The notes under the pieces were generated by a model, which was not told where the DNA came from, searched no databases, and saw only the letters and a program-made list of their open reading frames with translations. Shown here in pieces: positions 17,835 through 26,776 of a DNA stretch of 42,263 nt. Source of the DNA: Verrucomicrobiota bacterium (lineage in GTDB: Bacteria; Verrucomicrobiota; Verrucomicrobiia; Limisphaerales; UBA11358); NCBI GenBank assembly GCA_028873125.1, contig JAGWMQ010000016.1, positions 1-42,263 of the forward strand, given 5' to 3'. The stretch's first letter is position 1. Each line of letters begins with the position of its first letter. The translations under genes were made by a program, and so were the position numbers.

Positions 17835-18809
17835 TCAGCCGCCGATGGCAGTCATGGGACGGCAGGGCTGGTATTGATTGCGGAACTGGTGTTCCCACGG
17901 CTTCAACCGCAGTGCGGTCTCCAGCAACTCGCGCAGGACGGTGTCGTCTGCGCCGCGCCGCAGGGCGGAGCGCAAGTCCACCTCAATGTGATTGCCGAGA
18001 CAGGGGCGCACCTTGCCGTCGGCGGTGAGCCGCATCTTGTTGCACTGGTCGCAGAAATGCTGGTTGGTCAGGGCGCCGATGAAACCGACGAGCGCGCCGG
18101 TCTGTTTGAGCAGGAAATACCTGGCCGGGCCGTGGCCGAGTTTGCGGTCGGGTTGCGGAGCCATCTCATCCCGCTGTTCCAGCACCCGCATCGCTTCGCC
18201 GCAGGCCATGAAATTTCTCTCCGTCAGGACCTCCGTCGTCGTCACCGGCATCAGCTCGATGAGTCGCAGCGGAAGGCCGTGCGCGGCGGCAAACAACACC
18301 AGGGGCCAGAGTTCGCGCTCGTTGACGCCGCGCATGAGCACGCAGTTCAATTTCACGCGCTCGAAGCCCGCCGCCACCGCCGCGCGGATGCCGGCCAGCA
18401 CGCGCGCCACGTCGCCGCCGGTGATGCGCCGGTAAATTTCCGGGTCCAGCGCGTCGAGGCTCACATTGACGGTGCGCAAGCCGGCCTCGCGCAGCGGCTG
18501 CGCCTGCGCCGCCAGCTTCATGCCGTTGGTGGAAAGGCCGATGCTTTCGACCCCGGGGATTTCCGTCATGGCGCGGACAATGTCCGGCACGTCCCCGCGC
18601 ACGAGCGGTTCGCCGCCGGTGAGGCGGAACTTGCGGAACCCCAGGCCCGCCGCCGCGCGCACGATGCGGATGAGTTCCGCGGCGGTCAGATGGTCCGGCT
18701 GGCGTTCCCAGCCCTTGTAGCCCTCCGGCATGCAATAGAGGCAGCGCTCGTTGCACCGGTCGGTGACCGAGATTCGCAGGTAGTCAATTATGCGTCCAAA
18801 CGGATCCAT
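17835..18809 (-). CDS. moaA: GTP 3',8-cyclase (molybdenum cofactor biosynthesis)
   Basis: MDPFGRIIDYLRISVTDRCNERCLYCMPEGY (radical SAM CxxxCxxC), 'FRLTGGEPLVRGD', 'FCDQCNKMRLTADGKVRPCLG', C-terminal GG. Confidence 0.96.
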   Translation of the reverse strand: MDPFGRIIDYLRISVTDRCNERCLYCMPEGYKGWERQPDHLTAAELIRIVRAAAGLGFRKFRLTGGEPLVRGDVPDIVRAMTEIPGVESIGLSTNGMKLAAQAQPLREAGLRTVNVSLDALDPEIYRRITGGDVARVLAGIRAAVAAGFERVKLNCVLMRGVNERELWPLVLFAAAHGLPLRLIELMPVTTTEVLTERNFMACGEAMRVLEQRDEMAPQPDRKLGHGPARYFLLKQTGALVGFIGALTNQHFCDQCNKMRLTADGKVRPCLGNHIEVDLRSALRRGADDTVLRELLETALRLKPWEHQFRNQYQPCRPMTAIGG

Positions 18810-18970
18810 CTTGTTGCTGTTCGCACCGGTTTTCGCGCCGCGCGCCGCTCCGACGCCGGTCGGCGCGATTCCCGTGGCAGCCATCCCGACCACCATATCG
18901 CATTTCAATTGGTCTGCAACCTTCTTGGGGCTGCGCCGCCGCGATGTTTTGCGCCCGCCGGACGGGCGGC

Positions 18971-21631
18971 TTAATCCTGCCGCGGAAACGTTCCTCCGCC
19001 GGTGCGCAAATCAGCGACCGCTCTGGTTGGTGGACAGACTTTGCCGGCTACTCGCTCGGAATCCTCCTCCACGGGAACGGGTTTTCGGTTGCCCGGGTCC
19101 GCGTCCGGAAGCCGGACCAGGCCATGGCGCCGGGCCGCGTCATCAATCAGCGCCGCGACAACGAATTGAAAATCACGGCCTTGCTCGGCGACAAACCAGA
19201 ACGAGAGCGGCAGGGTGGCCGGGAGCAGCCACAGCCAGGGGAGTTGTTCCGCCAGCGCGGCAATGGCGAGCGCCTCGACCACGACGAGCGCGGCAAACAA
19301 CCATTTGACTTGGAACGACCAGAACGTTTCCAGCCGGCAGCGGAAGTTCTTCCTGCCCAATTCCAGTTCCTCGGTGACCGTGGTCAGGCGCAGCCGGCTC
19401 CAAGGGTTGCCCGTGATTTCCAGGTCGTAGCCTTCCCAGCCGGTGTCCGGTTCGAAGGCGCAGGCACAGCGCTCCAGGCCTTCCTGGATGCCGCGCAAAA
19501 GGTGGTATCGCTCCACGCCTCCCTGGGCCCAGTAGCACAGGAAGCCCGGCGCGTCGGCAGCGGCGGCGACCGGGACTTCCGGCAGGCGCGAGCCGCGGTT
19601 GCTGCGCGTGCGCAGGCGCCACTGGAAACGCGCCCAGCCGCGCACGAGCGGCTGCAAAAAGAACAACAGCGCGATCAACGGGCGCGACCAGAAACGGCGA
19701 TTGTGGCGCGGCAGATGGGCCTGGGCGGCGGCGACGGCGCAGACCCCGAGGGACAGGAGCAAGCTGGCCAGCGCCACGGGCAGAAGGAAGCCCATGTAAA
19801 CCGAAAGCACCAGCAGGGGCACGGTGACAAAGACGTGATAGCCGAGCGTGGTGCAGAGCATGAGCGGCAGGGACGGTTCGGGCGCGTAGAGCCGTTGAAA
19901 AAATCCGCTGCCAAAAAGCCCGTGGTAGATCACCGACCTTCCCACAATGACGCCGGCCTTGGCGGTGTTGTAAATCCGCCCGCGCCAGACCCCGCCGCCG
20001 AGGGAATTGAAACGGTCCGGGTGTTTGCGCAGCAGCAGCGCCTCGGCCTCGCCATAGCCGGCCTGTTGTTTGAGATAGGCCTGCACGGTGGAGCGACGGT
20101 AGTGCCAGACGAAACCGGCGGGGCTGAAGCCGAGCCTCAGACCGCAGGCGAGCAGGCGCCAGCAAACATCCACGTCGTCGCCCGCCTTGCGGAACGTCGG
20201 ATCAAACAGCCCGATTTGCTCCAGCGCCTCCATGTAAAAGGCCATGTTGCAGCCGGGAACGTGCTCCGCGTCGCGGTCGGTGAGCATGACGTGCGCCGGT
20301 CCGCCGGGCGAGGCGGCCACCACCGCCGCCACCGGCGAATCTTCCGGAGGCAGGAAGTTGTGCCCGCCGATGCCGGCGAAGCCGCCGCGCTGCAGATCGC
20401 CGACCAGATAGTACAACCAGTCCTCATCCACCCGGCAGTCGTCGTCGGTGAACGCCACGATCCGGCCGGTGGCGGCGCGGACGCCGGAGTTGCGCGCGGC
20501 GGAGAGACCCTGATTCGCCTGCCGAAGGCAGCGAACGGAAGGGAATTCGGCGGCAATCTCCGGTGTCTCGTCGGTCGAGCCGTCATCCACGACAATGACT
20601 TCGTAGTCGGGATAGTTCAGCCGGGTCAGGGACTGGAGACAGTTGCGGAGCGTGCGGGCGCCGTTGTAAGTGGCGACGACCACCGAGACTCTTGCCTCCG
20701 GACGCAGCGGGAATCGAGGGGCGATGCGGTAATGCCGCTGGACCGTGTGGAAGGAGGGCTTGGGGCGCCGGTCTCGCGTGGTCAAACCGAAGCCCCAGTC
20801 TTCAATCTGCTGTCCGCCCCGGAACCAGTCGTCCGTGAAGCTGAAGACGACCGTGCCGGCCAGGCCGCTGCGAAACGCGCCTTCGATCTGCCAGGCCAGA
20901 AACCCGCTCTGGCGCGCCTCGCCTTCACGGATCGAGTCCATGCCGAATTCGCCCAGCACCAGCGGCTTCGCTTCCGCGAGGGTCTGGAGCCGTGACAGAT
21001 ACCCCTCGAGGGCGTCGGGCTGGTGTAGATAGACGTTGAAACAAACGAAATCGGAGTTGGCCGGCCGCAAAAATTCCGTGGGCGGAAAGGAGGTGAACGT
21101 GAACAGGCCGGTCGGGTCCGCCGTCTTGGCCTGGTCGAGCAATTCCTCGATGAACCTTTCGACGCGCCGGGTCCCGCTCCAGCGCACGATGTCGGCGGGA
21201 ATTTCATTGACGACGCTGTGGGCGAAAACCGCCGGATGCCCCCGGGTCCGCGCCACCGTGTCTCGTACCGTTCGGCGCGCCCCGGCCCGTGATTGCTTGG
21301 AGTCCAGAAAGCACAGGTGCTTGGGCCAGGGAATGTCCACGAAGACCCTCAGTTGATGTTCCGCAGCCAGATCGAGCCACCACACCGGCGGCGGATAATA
21401 GACGCGGAGGGCGTTGGCGCCCAACTCGCGGATCAGCCGGAAGTCGCGCGCCGTCTGCTCCGGCGGGGCAAACGTCTCGCCGTCCGCGTTCGGGGCGAAG
21501 GGACCGTAAGTGACGCCCTTCAGGTGGAACTTTCGCGGGCCGAGGCGGAAAAACTTTCCGTCCACAACCACCCGGTCGGACGGGGCATTCACCGGAGTCA
21601 CAGGCTCTGGCATGGAGGATTGGACTGGCAT
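18971..21631 (-). CDS. Fusion protein: TIM-barrel glycosidase-like domain (GH2/GH5-like) + GT2 glycosyltransferase + transmembrane helices + C-terminal domain
   Basis: N-terminal 'FHLKGVTYGPFAPNADGETFAPPEQTARDFRLIRELGANALRVYYPPPVWWLDLA', 'HSVVNEIPAD', 'VLGEFGMDSIREGE'; then 'VSVVVATYNGARTLRNCLQSLTRLNYPDYEVIVVDDGSTDETPEIA...FTDDDCRVDEDWL'; then hydrophobic helices 'LGYHVFVTVPLLVLSVYMGFLLPVALASLLLSLGVCAVAA'. Confidence 0.88.
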   Translation of the reverse strand: MPVQSSMPEPVTPVNAPSDRVVVDGKFFRLGPRKFHLKGVTYGPFAPNADGETFAPPEQTARDFRLIRELGANALRVYYPPPVWWLDLAAEHQLRVFVDIPWPKHLCFLDSKQSRAGARRTVRDTVARTRGHPAVFAHSVVNEIPADIVRWSGTRRVERFIEELLDQAKTADPTGLFTFTSFPPTEFLRPANSDFVCFNVYLHQPDALEGYLSRLQTLAEAKPLVLGEFGMDSIREGEARQSGFLAWQIEGAFRSGLAGTVVFSFTDDWFRGGQQIEDWGFGLTTRDRRPKPSFHTVQRHYRIAPRFPLRPEARVSVVVATYNGARTLRNCLQSLTRLNYPDYEVIVVDDGSTDETPEIAAEFPSVRCLRQANQGLSAARNSGVRAATGRIVAFTDDDCRVDEDWLYYLVGDLQRGGFAGIGGHNFLPPEDSPVAAVVAASPGGPAHVMLTDRDAEHVPGCNMAFYMEALEQIGLFDPTFRKAGDDVDVCWRLLACGLRLGFSPAGFVWHYRRSTVQAYLKQQAGYGEAEALLLRKHPDRFNSLGGGVWRGRIYNTAKAGVIVGRSVIYHGLFGSGFFQRLYAPEPSLPLMLCTTLGYHVFVTVPLLVLSVYMGFLLPVALASLLLSLGVCAVAAAQAHLPRHNRRFWSRPLIALLFFLQPLVRGWARFQWRLRTRSNRGSRLPEVPVAAAADAPGFLCYWAQGGVERYHLLRGIQEGLERCACAFEPDTGWEGYDLEITGNPWSRLRLTTVTEELELGRKNFRCRLETFWSFQVKWLFAALVVVEALAIAALAEQLPWLWLLPATLPLSFWFVAEQGRDFQFVVAALIDDAARRHGLVRLPDADPGNRKPVPVEEDSERVAGKVCPPTRAVADLRTGGGTFPRQD

Positions 21632-21652
21632 TCAACGCCGGCGCCGGAGGGG

Positions 21653-22027
21653 TCATTCGCTCCCGGCCCGTTTGAGCGCGCGCCTCATCCGCTGCGGGAG
21701 GCGCCGCTGGAGTTCATTCTGCACGCTGATGTGGTATTTCCAAACCAGGTCGTCCGACGAGGGATGCGTCTGGTCCACCAGCCACGTGAGCCGTTGATCA
21801 TCCTCCAGCAGGACGTGGACGGGCAGGCCCGGCAGTTCCTGAATCAACTGTTGATACAACCGTTCGGCGGTCCGGGGACGGTTCTGGCCGTTCAGCAGGA
21901 TGAAATCTTCGCGCAGATTCGCGTGGGCCCACTGATTGACCAGAAACTGGCGGACGACCAAGACGTCGCAGAAGACGAGGACACCCAGGAAAATCAAAAA
22001 GAACCGATGGCGATTCAAGAATCGCAT
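21653..22027 (-). CDS. Small hypothetical protein with N-terminal transmembrane segment
   Basis: MRFLNRHRFFLIFLGVLVFCDVLVVRQFLVNQWAHANLREDFILLNGQNRPRTAERLYQQLIQELPGLPVHVLLEDDQRLTWLV...; adjacent to the GH-GT2 fusion gene. Start shortened because the upstream part of the ORF looks like intergenic repeat. Confidence 0.55.
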   Translation of the reverse strand: MRFLNRHRFFLIFLGVLVFCDVLVVRQFLVNQWAHANLREDFILLNGQNRPRTAERLYQQLIQELPGLPVHVLLEDDQRLTWLVDQTHPSSDDLVWKYHISVQNELQRRLPQRMRRALKRAGSE

Positions 22028-22328
22028 AGCCTCTTGAGACGCGCGACTGACCGCCCTGCCGGCGTGACAACCGCGACAGATCGGGCCGCTGTGCGCCCCT
22101 GATTTGAGTTCCTGCCCGGCAAAGCAATCAGTGTTCCGAGCTTCTGCCGGCAAGAAGGCGCGTTCAGTCCTGGAATGAAATTGGACAGGGCGTCCAACGG
22201 CGAGACCCTGTCCCGACGGGCCTGAGGCGAGGCCCAAGACCGCCGGCGCTGGCTCGTTTTTTGCTGCCGCAACCAGACGACACACCCGGCGGGTGGTGCG
22301 TTGCAGCCAACCTCAACCTCCCGGTGCA

Positions 22329-22357
22329 TTGACAAGCATGACATTGCCGGACATATT
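22329..22357 (+). promoter_or_regulatory. Candidate sigma-70-like promoter upstream of the 22431-37338 gene run
   Basis: TTGACA (22329-22334), 17-bp spacer, CATATT (22352-22357); no experimental support. Confidence 0.4.
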
Positions 22358-22430
22358 AAGCGCAGTTTGTTGGATTGTAAACGCGAACTTATTGAGGACG
22401 GGCCTTGATCCGACGGACGAATGCAAACCT

Positions 22431-23093
22431 ATGGAGGCGTCCAAAAAGAAGGCCGGTTTTACTCTGATCGAACTGTTGGTGGTCATCGCCATCATCGCCG
22501 TCCTGGCGGCGATGCTTCTGCCGGCGCTGGCCAAGGCCAAGGCCAAAGCCCTTCAGACGCAATGCGCCTCGAATTTGAAACAGGTGGGCGTGGCGCTCCA
22601 GATGTACGCGGACGACAACCGCGACTCGCTGCCGGGGCCGGCCTGGGCGGGCGCCATGGCCAGCTACGACATCAATTCCAGCGAGGAACTGATCTGGTTT
22701 ATCGCGACCGACCTCGGCCAGCCCAAGCCATCGCCCAAGATGGTCGTCGCCAAGGTCTTTGTCTGTCCGGCCTTTGAACAGGAGGCGCCGGCGCTGACGT
22801 CTCTGGTTGACCGGAAGGTCTATTTCGACAATCCCAACATCAGTCCGAACCCGACCAATTCGGAGGTGCGGCCCTTCGGCGACCCGGCTACGGGTCTGGA
22901 GCCGATGAAACTCAGCGCCGTCGGCGGCTACCAGTCCCCGTGCAATGTGTTTGCCATCTCGGACGTGGACCAGGCGCTGCCCCAATTGAATCCGAGCGTG
23001 TCGTGGTGGTGGGAACTGCCCAACCGGCCGGTGCATGGGGCGGTGCGCAACCAACTCTTCTTCGACTGGCACGCGGAAGCCGTGAAATGGTAG
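22431..23093 (+). CDS. Prepilin-like protein with N-terminal methylation motif
   Basis: [70 protein letters not shown]...; C-terminal '[21 protein letters not shown]'. Confidence 0.92.
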   Translation: MEASKKKAGFTLIELLVVIAIIAVLAAMLLPALAKAKAKALQTQCASNLKQVGVALQMYADDNRDSLPGPAWAGAMASYDINSSEELIWFIATDLGQPKPSPKMVVAKVFVCPAFEQEAPALTSLVDRKVYFDNPNISPNPTNSEVRPFGDPATGLEPMKLSAVGGYQSPCNVFAISDVDQALPQLNPSVSWWWELPNRPVHGAVRNQLFFDWHAEAVKW

Positions 23094-23121
23094 CGGGGCC
23101 GGTAAATTCAACGGGCGATTT

Positions 23122-24891
23122 ATGCGTGCAAACCGATTTTTGTTTTCAACGGTCGGCTTGGCTCTCTTTGTCCACCTCGCCGGGATGGGCCGGGCGGGAA
23201 CTCTGACCGGGACCTTCACTCCCATTGCCGCCGGGTCCAACGTGAATTTGACGGCGGAGGGAAAATTGGATTGGGTGCATTGGGGGCTTTACACCGCCGA
23301 CAGTCTGGACCGCAAAGCGGACGTGGCGCCGCAGATCAGCAACTTCACCTTGGTCGGCGACAATTCCTCTTACACGCTGGCGGCGTATCAGTACACCAAC
23401 AATGCCAACGGCTACACCTGGTATGATGGCGTGCCCACCACCAATGCCACCAACACCCCCACCGGCGTCTGGGCTTACGACTACGTCCCGTTCGGGTCCG
23501 GGTTCCAACTGACTGTTCCGGCCGACACGGCGCAGAGAACGCTGCAAGTTTTCGTCGGGGCGTTTGCCGCGGAAGGACAATTCACCGCGTTCTTGAGCGA
23601 CGGTAGCGCGCCCAATTTCACCAATGCCCCCAATGCCACGGTGAACAACACCGCCAACGGACCGGGCGGAGTTTTCACCATCAACTTCGCGGCCGACTCC
23701 AGCAACCAGACACTCACCGTCATCTGGACGCTTGCGAAAGTTTATGGGTCGCCCCTGGCTGCGCCCAATGTCACGCTGCAAGCCGCCGCTCTGACAGCGT
23801 CCAATGCTGACAACCCGCCGTATGTCGCCATCGCCAGCCCCGAGAACGCCGCCGCATTCCCGGCGCCGGCCACGATCACCCTGAGCGCGGATGCCCTGGA
23901 CTTTGACGGCACCGTGACCAACGTGGCCTTCTATTCCGGCACGAACCTGCTCGGACAAGTCGCGGCCAGCCCCTACAGTTTCACCTGGGCGAACGTCCCT
24001 AAGGGCCATTACACGGTGACGGCGCTGGCGGCCGACAATGGCGGCGCCAGCGGTCGCAGCCAGCCGGTGGACGTTTTCGTCTATGGCGCCGGCGGCGGCC
24101 AGACCAACGCCGTCGCCCAGCCGCCGTCGTCGGTGGACCTCACGGCCGAAGGCACGGCGGACTGGACGCACTGGGGCCTGACCACGAACACGAGTTTCGA
24201 TTACAAAAGCTCCGTGCCGCGTCAGATCGGCAACTTCACCGAGTTGGGCACCAACGCCGTTCAACAATACTCGGACAATTACACCGCCTTTTCCTGGTCC
24301 GACGGAGCGCCGACGTCGGCCGCCACCAACACCGCCACCGGCGTGTTCGTCACGGGCCAGACGAACGGTTTCCTCCTCACCGCGCCGGCGGACCTCTCGC
24401 CGCGGCAATTGCGGGTTTATGTCGGCGGTTACGGCGCGCAGGGCGAATTTCAGGCCTGGTTGAGCGACCTGAGCGCGCCGCCCTTTGACGACACCTCGGT
24501 CAGCAACGTCTATGGCAACAGTTACGCGGTTTATACCATCAACTACACCGCCGCCTCCACCAACCAGCAATTGATCGTGAGGTATCGCGCCGTGAATCTT
24601 TTTGATCTGACCTACGGCAACGTGACGTTGCAGGCGGCCACATTGCAAGGCGCCGTACCGCCCCCGCCGCCCGCGGCGGTGCAAATCGTGGATCCGCGAT
24701 GGCTCGGCAGTGGCTTTGCCTTGTCGTTCCAGACCCAGACGAACCAGAGCTACACCGTCCAATACACCTATTCGCTCAATCCCGTTTCCTGGCAGACGCT
24801 CACCAATTTTTCCGGGAACGGAACAATGACGAGCGTGACCAACCAAGCTCCGACCAACGCCACCTGCTTCTACCGGGTTTTGGAGCCGTAA
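23122..24891 (+). CDS. Secreted repeat protein with two 'VNLTAEG-x-DWVHWGL' domains, an Ig-like domain and a C-terminal 'FYRVLEP' module (paralog of 28671..30455)
   Basis: Signal peptide; 'SNVNLTAEGKLDWVHWGLYTADSLDRKADVAPQISNF' and 'SSVDLTAEGTADWTHWGLTTNTSFDYKSSVPRQIGNF'; Ig-like 'PPYVAIASPENAAAFPAPATITLSADALDFDGTVTNVAFYSG'; end 'YTVQYTYSLNPVSWQTLTNFSG...CFYRVLEP'. Confidence 0.85.
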   Translation: MRANRFLFSTVGLALFVHLAGMGRAGTLTGTFTPIAAGSNVNLTAEGKLDWVHWGLYTADSLDRKADVAPQISNFTLVGDNSSYTLAAYQYTNNANGYTWYDGVPTTNATNTPTGVWAYDYVPFGSGFQLTVPADTAQRTLQVFVGAFAAEGQFTAFLSDGSAPNFTNAPNATVNNTANGPGGVFTINFAADSSNQTLTVIWTLAKVYGSPLAAPNVTLQAAALTASNADNPPYVAIASPENAAAFPAPATITLSADALDFDGTVTNVAFYSGTNLLGQVAASPYSFTWANVPKGHYTVTALAADNGGASGRSQPVDVFVYGAGGGQTNAVAQPPSSVDLTAEGTADWTHWGLTTNTSFDYKSSVPRQIGNFTELGTNAVQQYSDNYTAFSWSDGAPTSAATNTATGVFVTGQTNGFLLTAPADLSPRQLRVYVGGYGAQGEFQAWLSDLSAPPFDDTSVSNVYGNSYAVYTINYTAASTNQQLIVRYRAVNLFDLTYGNVTLQAATLQGAVPPPPPAAVQIVDPRWLGSGFALSFQTQTNQSYTVQYTYSLNPVSWQTLTNFSGNGTMTSVTNQAPTNATCFYRVLEP

Positions 24892-24948
24892 CGGCGCGGT
24901 TGGGTTGTCCCGCGCGGCGGCTTCTGGTAAAAACGTCGCGGCCTGGAA

Positions 24949-26769
24949 ATGCAAAAATACCGACGATTGCTCCAGTATGCGCGAAGGCAACGGTTCCACT
25001 TTGTCCTGATCTTCGCGCTCACGGTCACGACCTCGGCGCTGGCGGCGTTGCAGCCCTGGCCGCTGAAGCTGCTGGCCGACCATGTCCTCGGCAAAGTTCC
25101 CGCGCCGGAGGTCCTGGACCATGCCCTCGGATGGTTTGCGCTGGAACCCACCAAGACCGTCCTGCTCTGGGTGGCCGTCCTGGGCGGCCTCGTCTTGTTC
25201 CTGTTGAACAGCGCGCTGGACGTGGTGCTCACCCAGTGGTGGACCTTTGCCGGGCGGCGCATGGTCTATGACCTGGCGGCCGATTTGTTCGCCCGGCTCC
25301 AACGCCGTTCGCTGCTCTTCCATTCGCGAAATACGGTCGGCGACACCCTGGGCCGTGTGACCGGCGACAGTTGGTGCGTTTATCAGGTGTTCGACACGGC
25401 ACTCTTCACGCCCGGCCACGCGCTGCTGATGTTGATCTTCATGGCGCTCTTGATGGCGGGGCTGGATCCGACCCTCACGCTGCTGGCGTTCGTGGTCGCG
25501 CCCTTCATGGTCGGCGCGTCCTTCCTGGTCAGCAAGCCGCTGCGGCTGGCGGCCAAACTCAAGCGCGACATCGAAATCCGCATCCAGTCCCACATCCAGC
25601 AAACGCTCACCGGCATTCCCGTGGTGCAGGCCTTCGTTCAGGAGGAACGCGAGCAGGAACGGTTTCAGCGGTTCGCCGACGGCGTCATCCGCGCCCAGCA
25701 GCGCAGCACGCTCATCGGCAGCCTCAACAGCCTCAGTTCCGGCCTGATTGCGACCCTGGGCACGGCGGTCATCCTCTGGGTCGGCGCGCTGCACGTGGCC
25801 GAGCACCGCCTGCCCGTCGGCGGCCTGCTGGTTTTCTTGTATTACCTCGGCTCGCTGCAAACCCAGATGAAAACGCTCGCCGGCGGCCCCACCGCGCTGC
25901 AGGGATTGAGCGCCGCCGTGGACCGCGTCAGCGAAATTCTTGAGGCGGCGCCCGAAGTGGCCGAACGCCCCGGCGCGCAGGCCCTGCCGCGCGCGCGCGG
26001 CGCGGTCCGGATGGAGAACGTCACGTTCGGTTACGAGCCGGGTCACGAGATTCTGCGCGGCGTTTCGCTGGAGGTCGAACCCGGGGAAACGCTCGCCATC
26101 GTCGGCTCCAGCGGCGTCGGCAAGACCACGCTGGTCCAACTGATCCCGCGTTTTTTCGATCCCTGGCAGGGGCGGGTGCGGGTGGACGGCCAGGACGTGC
26201 GGGACGTGCAATTGCGGAGCCTCCGGTCGCAAATCGCGCTGGTGGCGCAGGAGGCGTTTTTATTTCCCTTTTCGATTTCCGAGAACATCGCGTTGGGCCG
26301 GCCGGACGCCGCGCGCGCGGAAATCGAAGCCGCCGCGCGGGCCGCCAACGCGCATGAATTCATCCAGCGCCTGCCGCAAGGCTACGACACGGTCCTCGGC
26401 GAGCGCGGCGTCACCCTGTCCGGCGGCGAGCGCCAGCGCCTGTCCATCGCGCGCGCCCTGCTCAAGGACGCGCCGGTCCTGATCCTGGATGAACCCACCA
26501 GCGCGCTGGATGCCGAAACCGAACAGGCGATTCTGCAGGCGCTGGAGCGGCTGATGGAGGGCCGGACCACCTTCATCATCGCCCACCGGCTCTCGACGGT
26601 CCGCCGCGCCGACCGCATCGTCGTATTGGAAAACGGCGCCATCGCCGAGAGCGGCTCGCACGCCGAACTGCTTGGCCGCGGCGGGCTTTATGCGCGGTTG
26701 CATCACCTGCAGTTTGACACCGGGAAGCCGCCGCTGCCGGCGGCGCAATTGGGACCGTCGCAACTTTGA
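24949..26769 (+). CDS. ABC exporter half-transporter, TMD-NBD fusion (MsbA-like)
   Basis: N-terminal TM helices; Walker A 'IVGSSGVGKTT', signature 'LSGGERQRLSIARALL', Walker B 'PVLILDEPTSALDAE', H-loop 'IIAHRLST'. Confidence 0.95.
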   Translation: MQKYRRLLQYARRQRFHFVLIFALTVTTSALAALQPWPLKLLADHVLGKVPAPEVLDHALGWFALEPTKTVLLWVAVLGGLVLFLLNSALDVVLTQWWTFAGRRMVYDLAADLFARLQRRSLLFHSRNTVGDTLGRVTGDSWCVYQVFDTALFTPGHALLMLIFMALLMAGLDPTLTLLAFVVAPFMVGASFLVSKPLRLAAKLKRDIEIRIQSHIQQTLTGIPVVQAFVQEEREQERFQRFADGVIRAQQRSTLIGSLNSLSSGLIATLGTAVILWVGALHVAEHRLPVGGLLVFLYYLGSLQTQMKTLAGGPTALQGLSAAVDRVSEILEAAPEVAERPGAQALPRARGAVRMENVTFGYEPGHEILRGVSLEVEPGETLAIVGSSGVGKTTLVQLIPRFFDPWQGRVRVDGQDVRDVQLRSLRSQIALVAQEAFLFPFSISENIALGRPDAARAEIEAAARAANAHEFIQRLPQGYDTVLGERGVTLSGGERQRLSIARALLKDAPVLILDEPTSALDAETEQAILQALERLMEGRTTFIIAHRLSTVRRADRIVVLENGAIAESGSHAELLGRGGLYARLHHLQFDTGKPPLPAAQLGPSQL

Positions 26770-26776
26770 TCGCTCC

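Noticed and set aside
18944-20995. 683-aa plus-strand ORF
   Set aside because: Antisense to the GH-GT2 fusion gene; composition is Arg/Gln/Gly/Ala-rich with no recognisable motifs.
22030-22285. N-terminal extension of the 21653..22285 ORF
   Set aside because: Contains a GGACAGGG/CCCTGTCC hairpin and reads like intergenic repeat; the hydrophobic MRFLNRHRFF start at 22027 is more plausible.
23146-26232. 1028-aa minus-strand ORF
   Set aside because: Antisense to a secreted protein and an ABC transporter with recognisable motifs; no domain-like motifs of its own.
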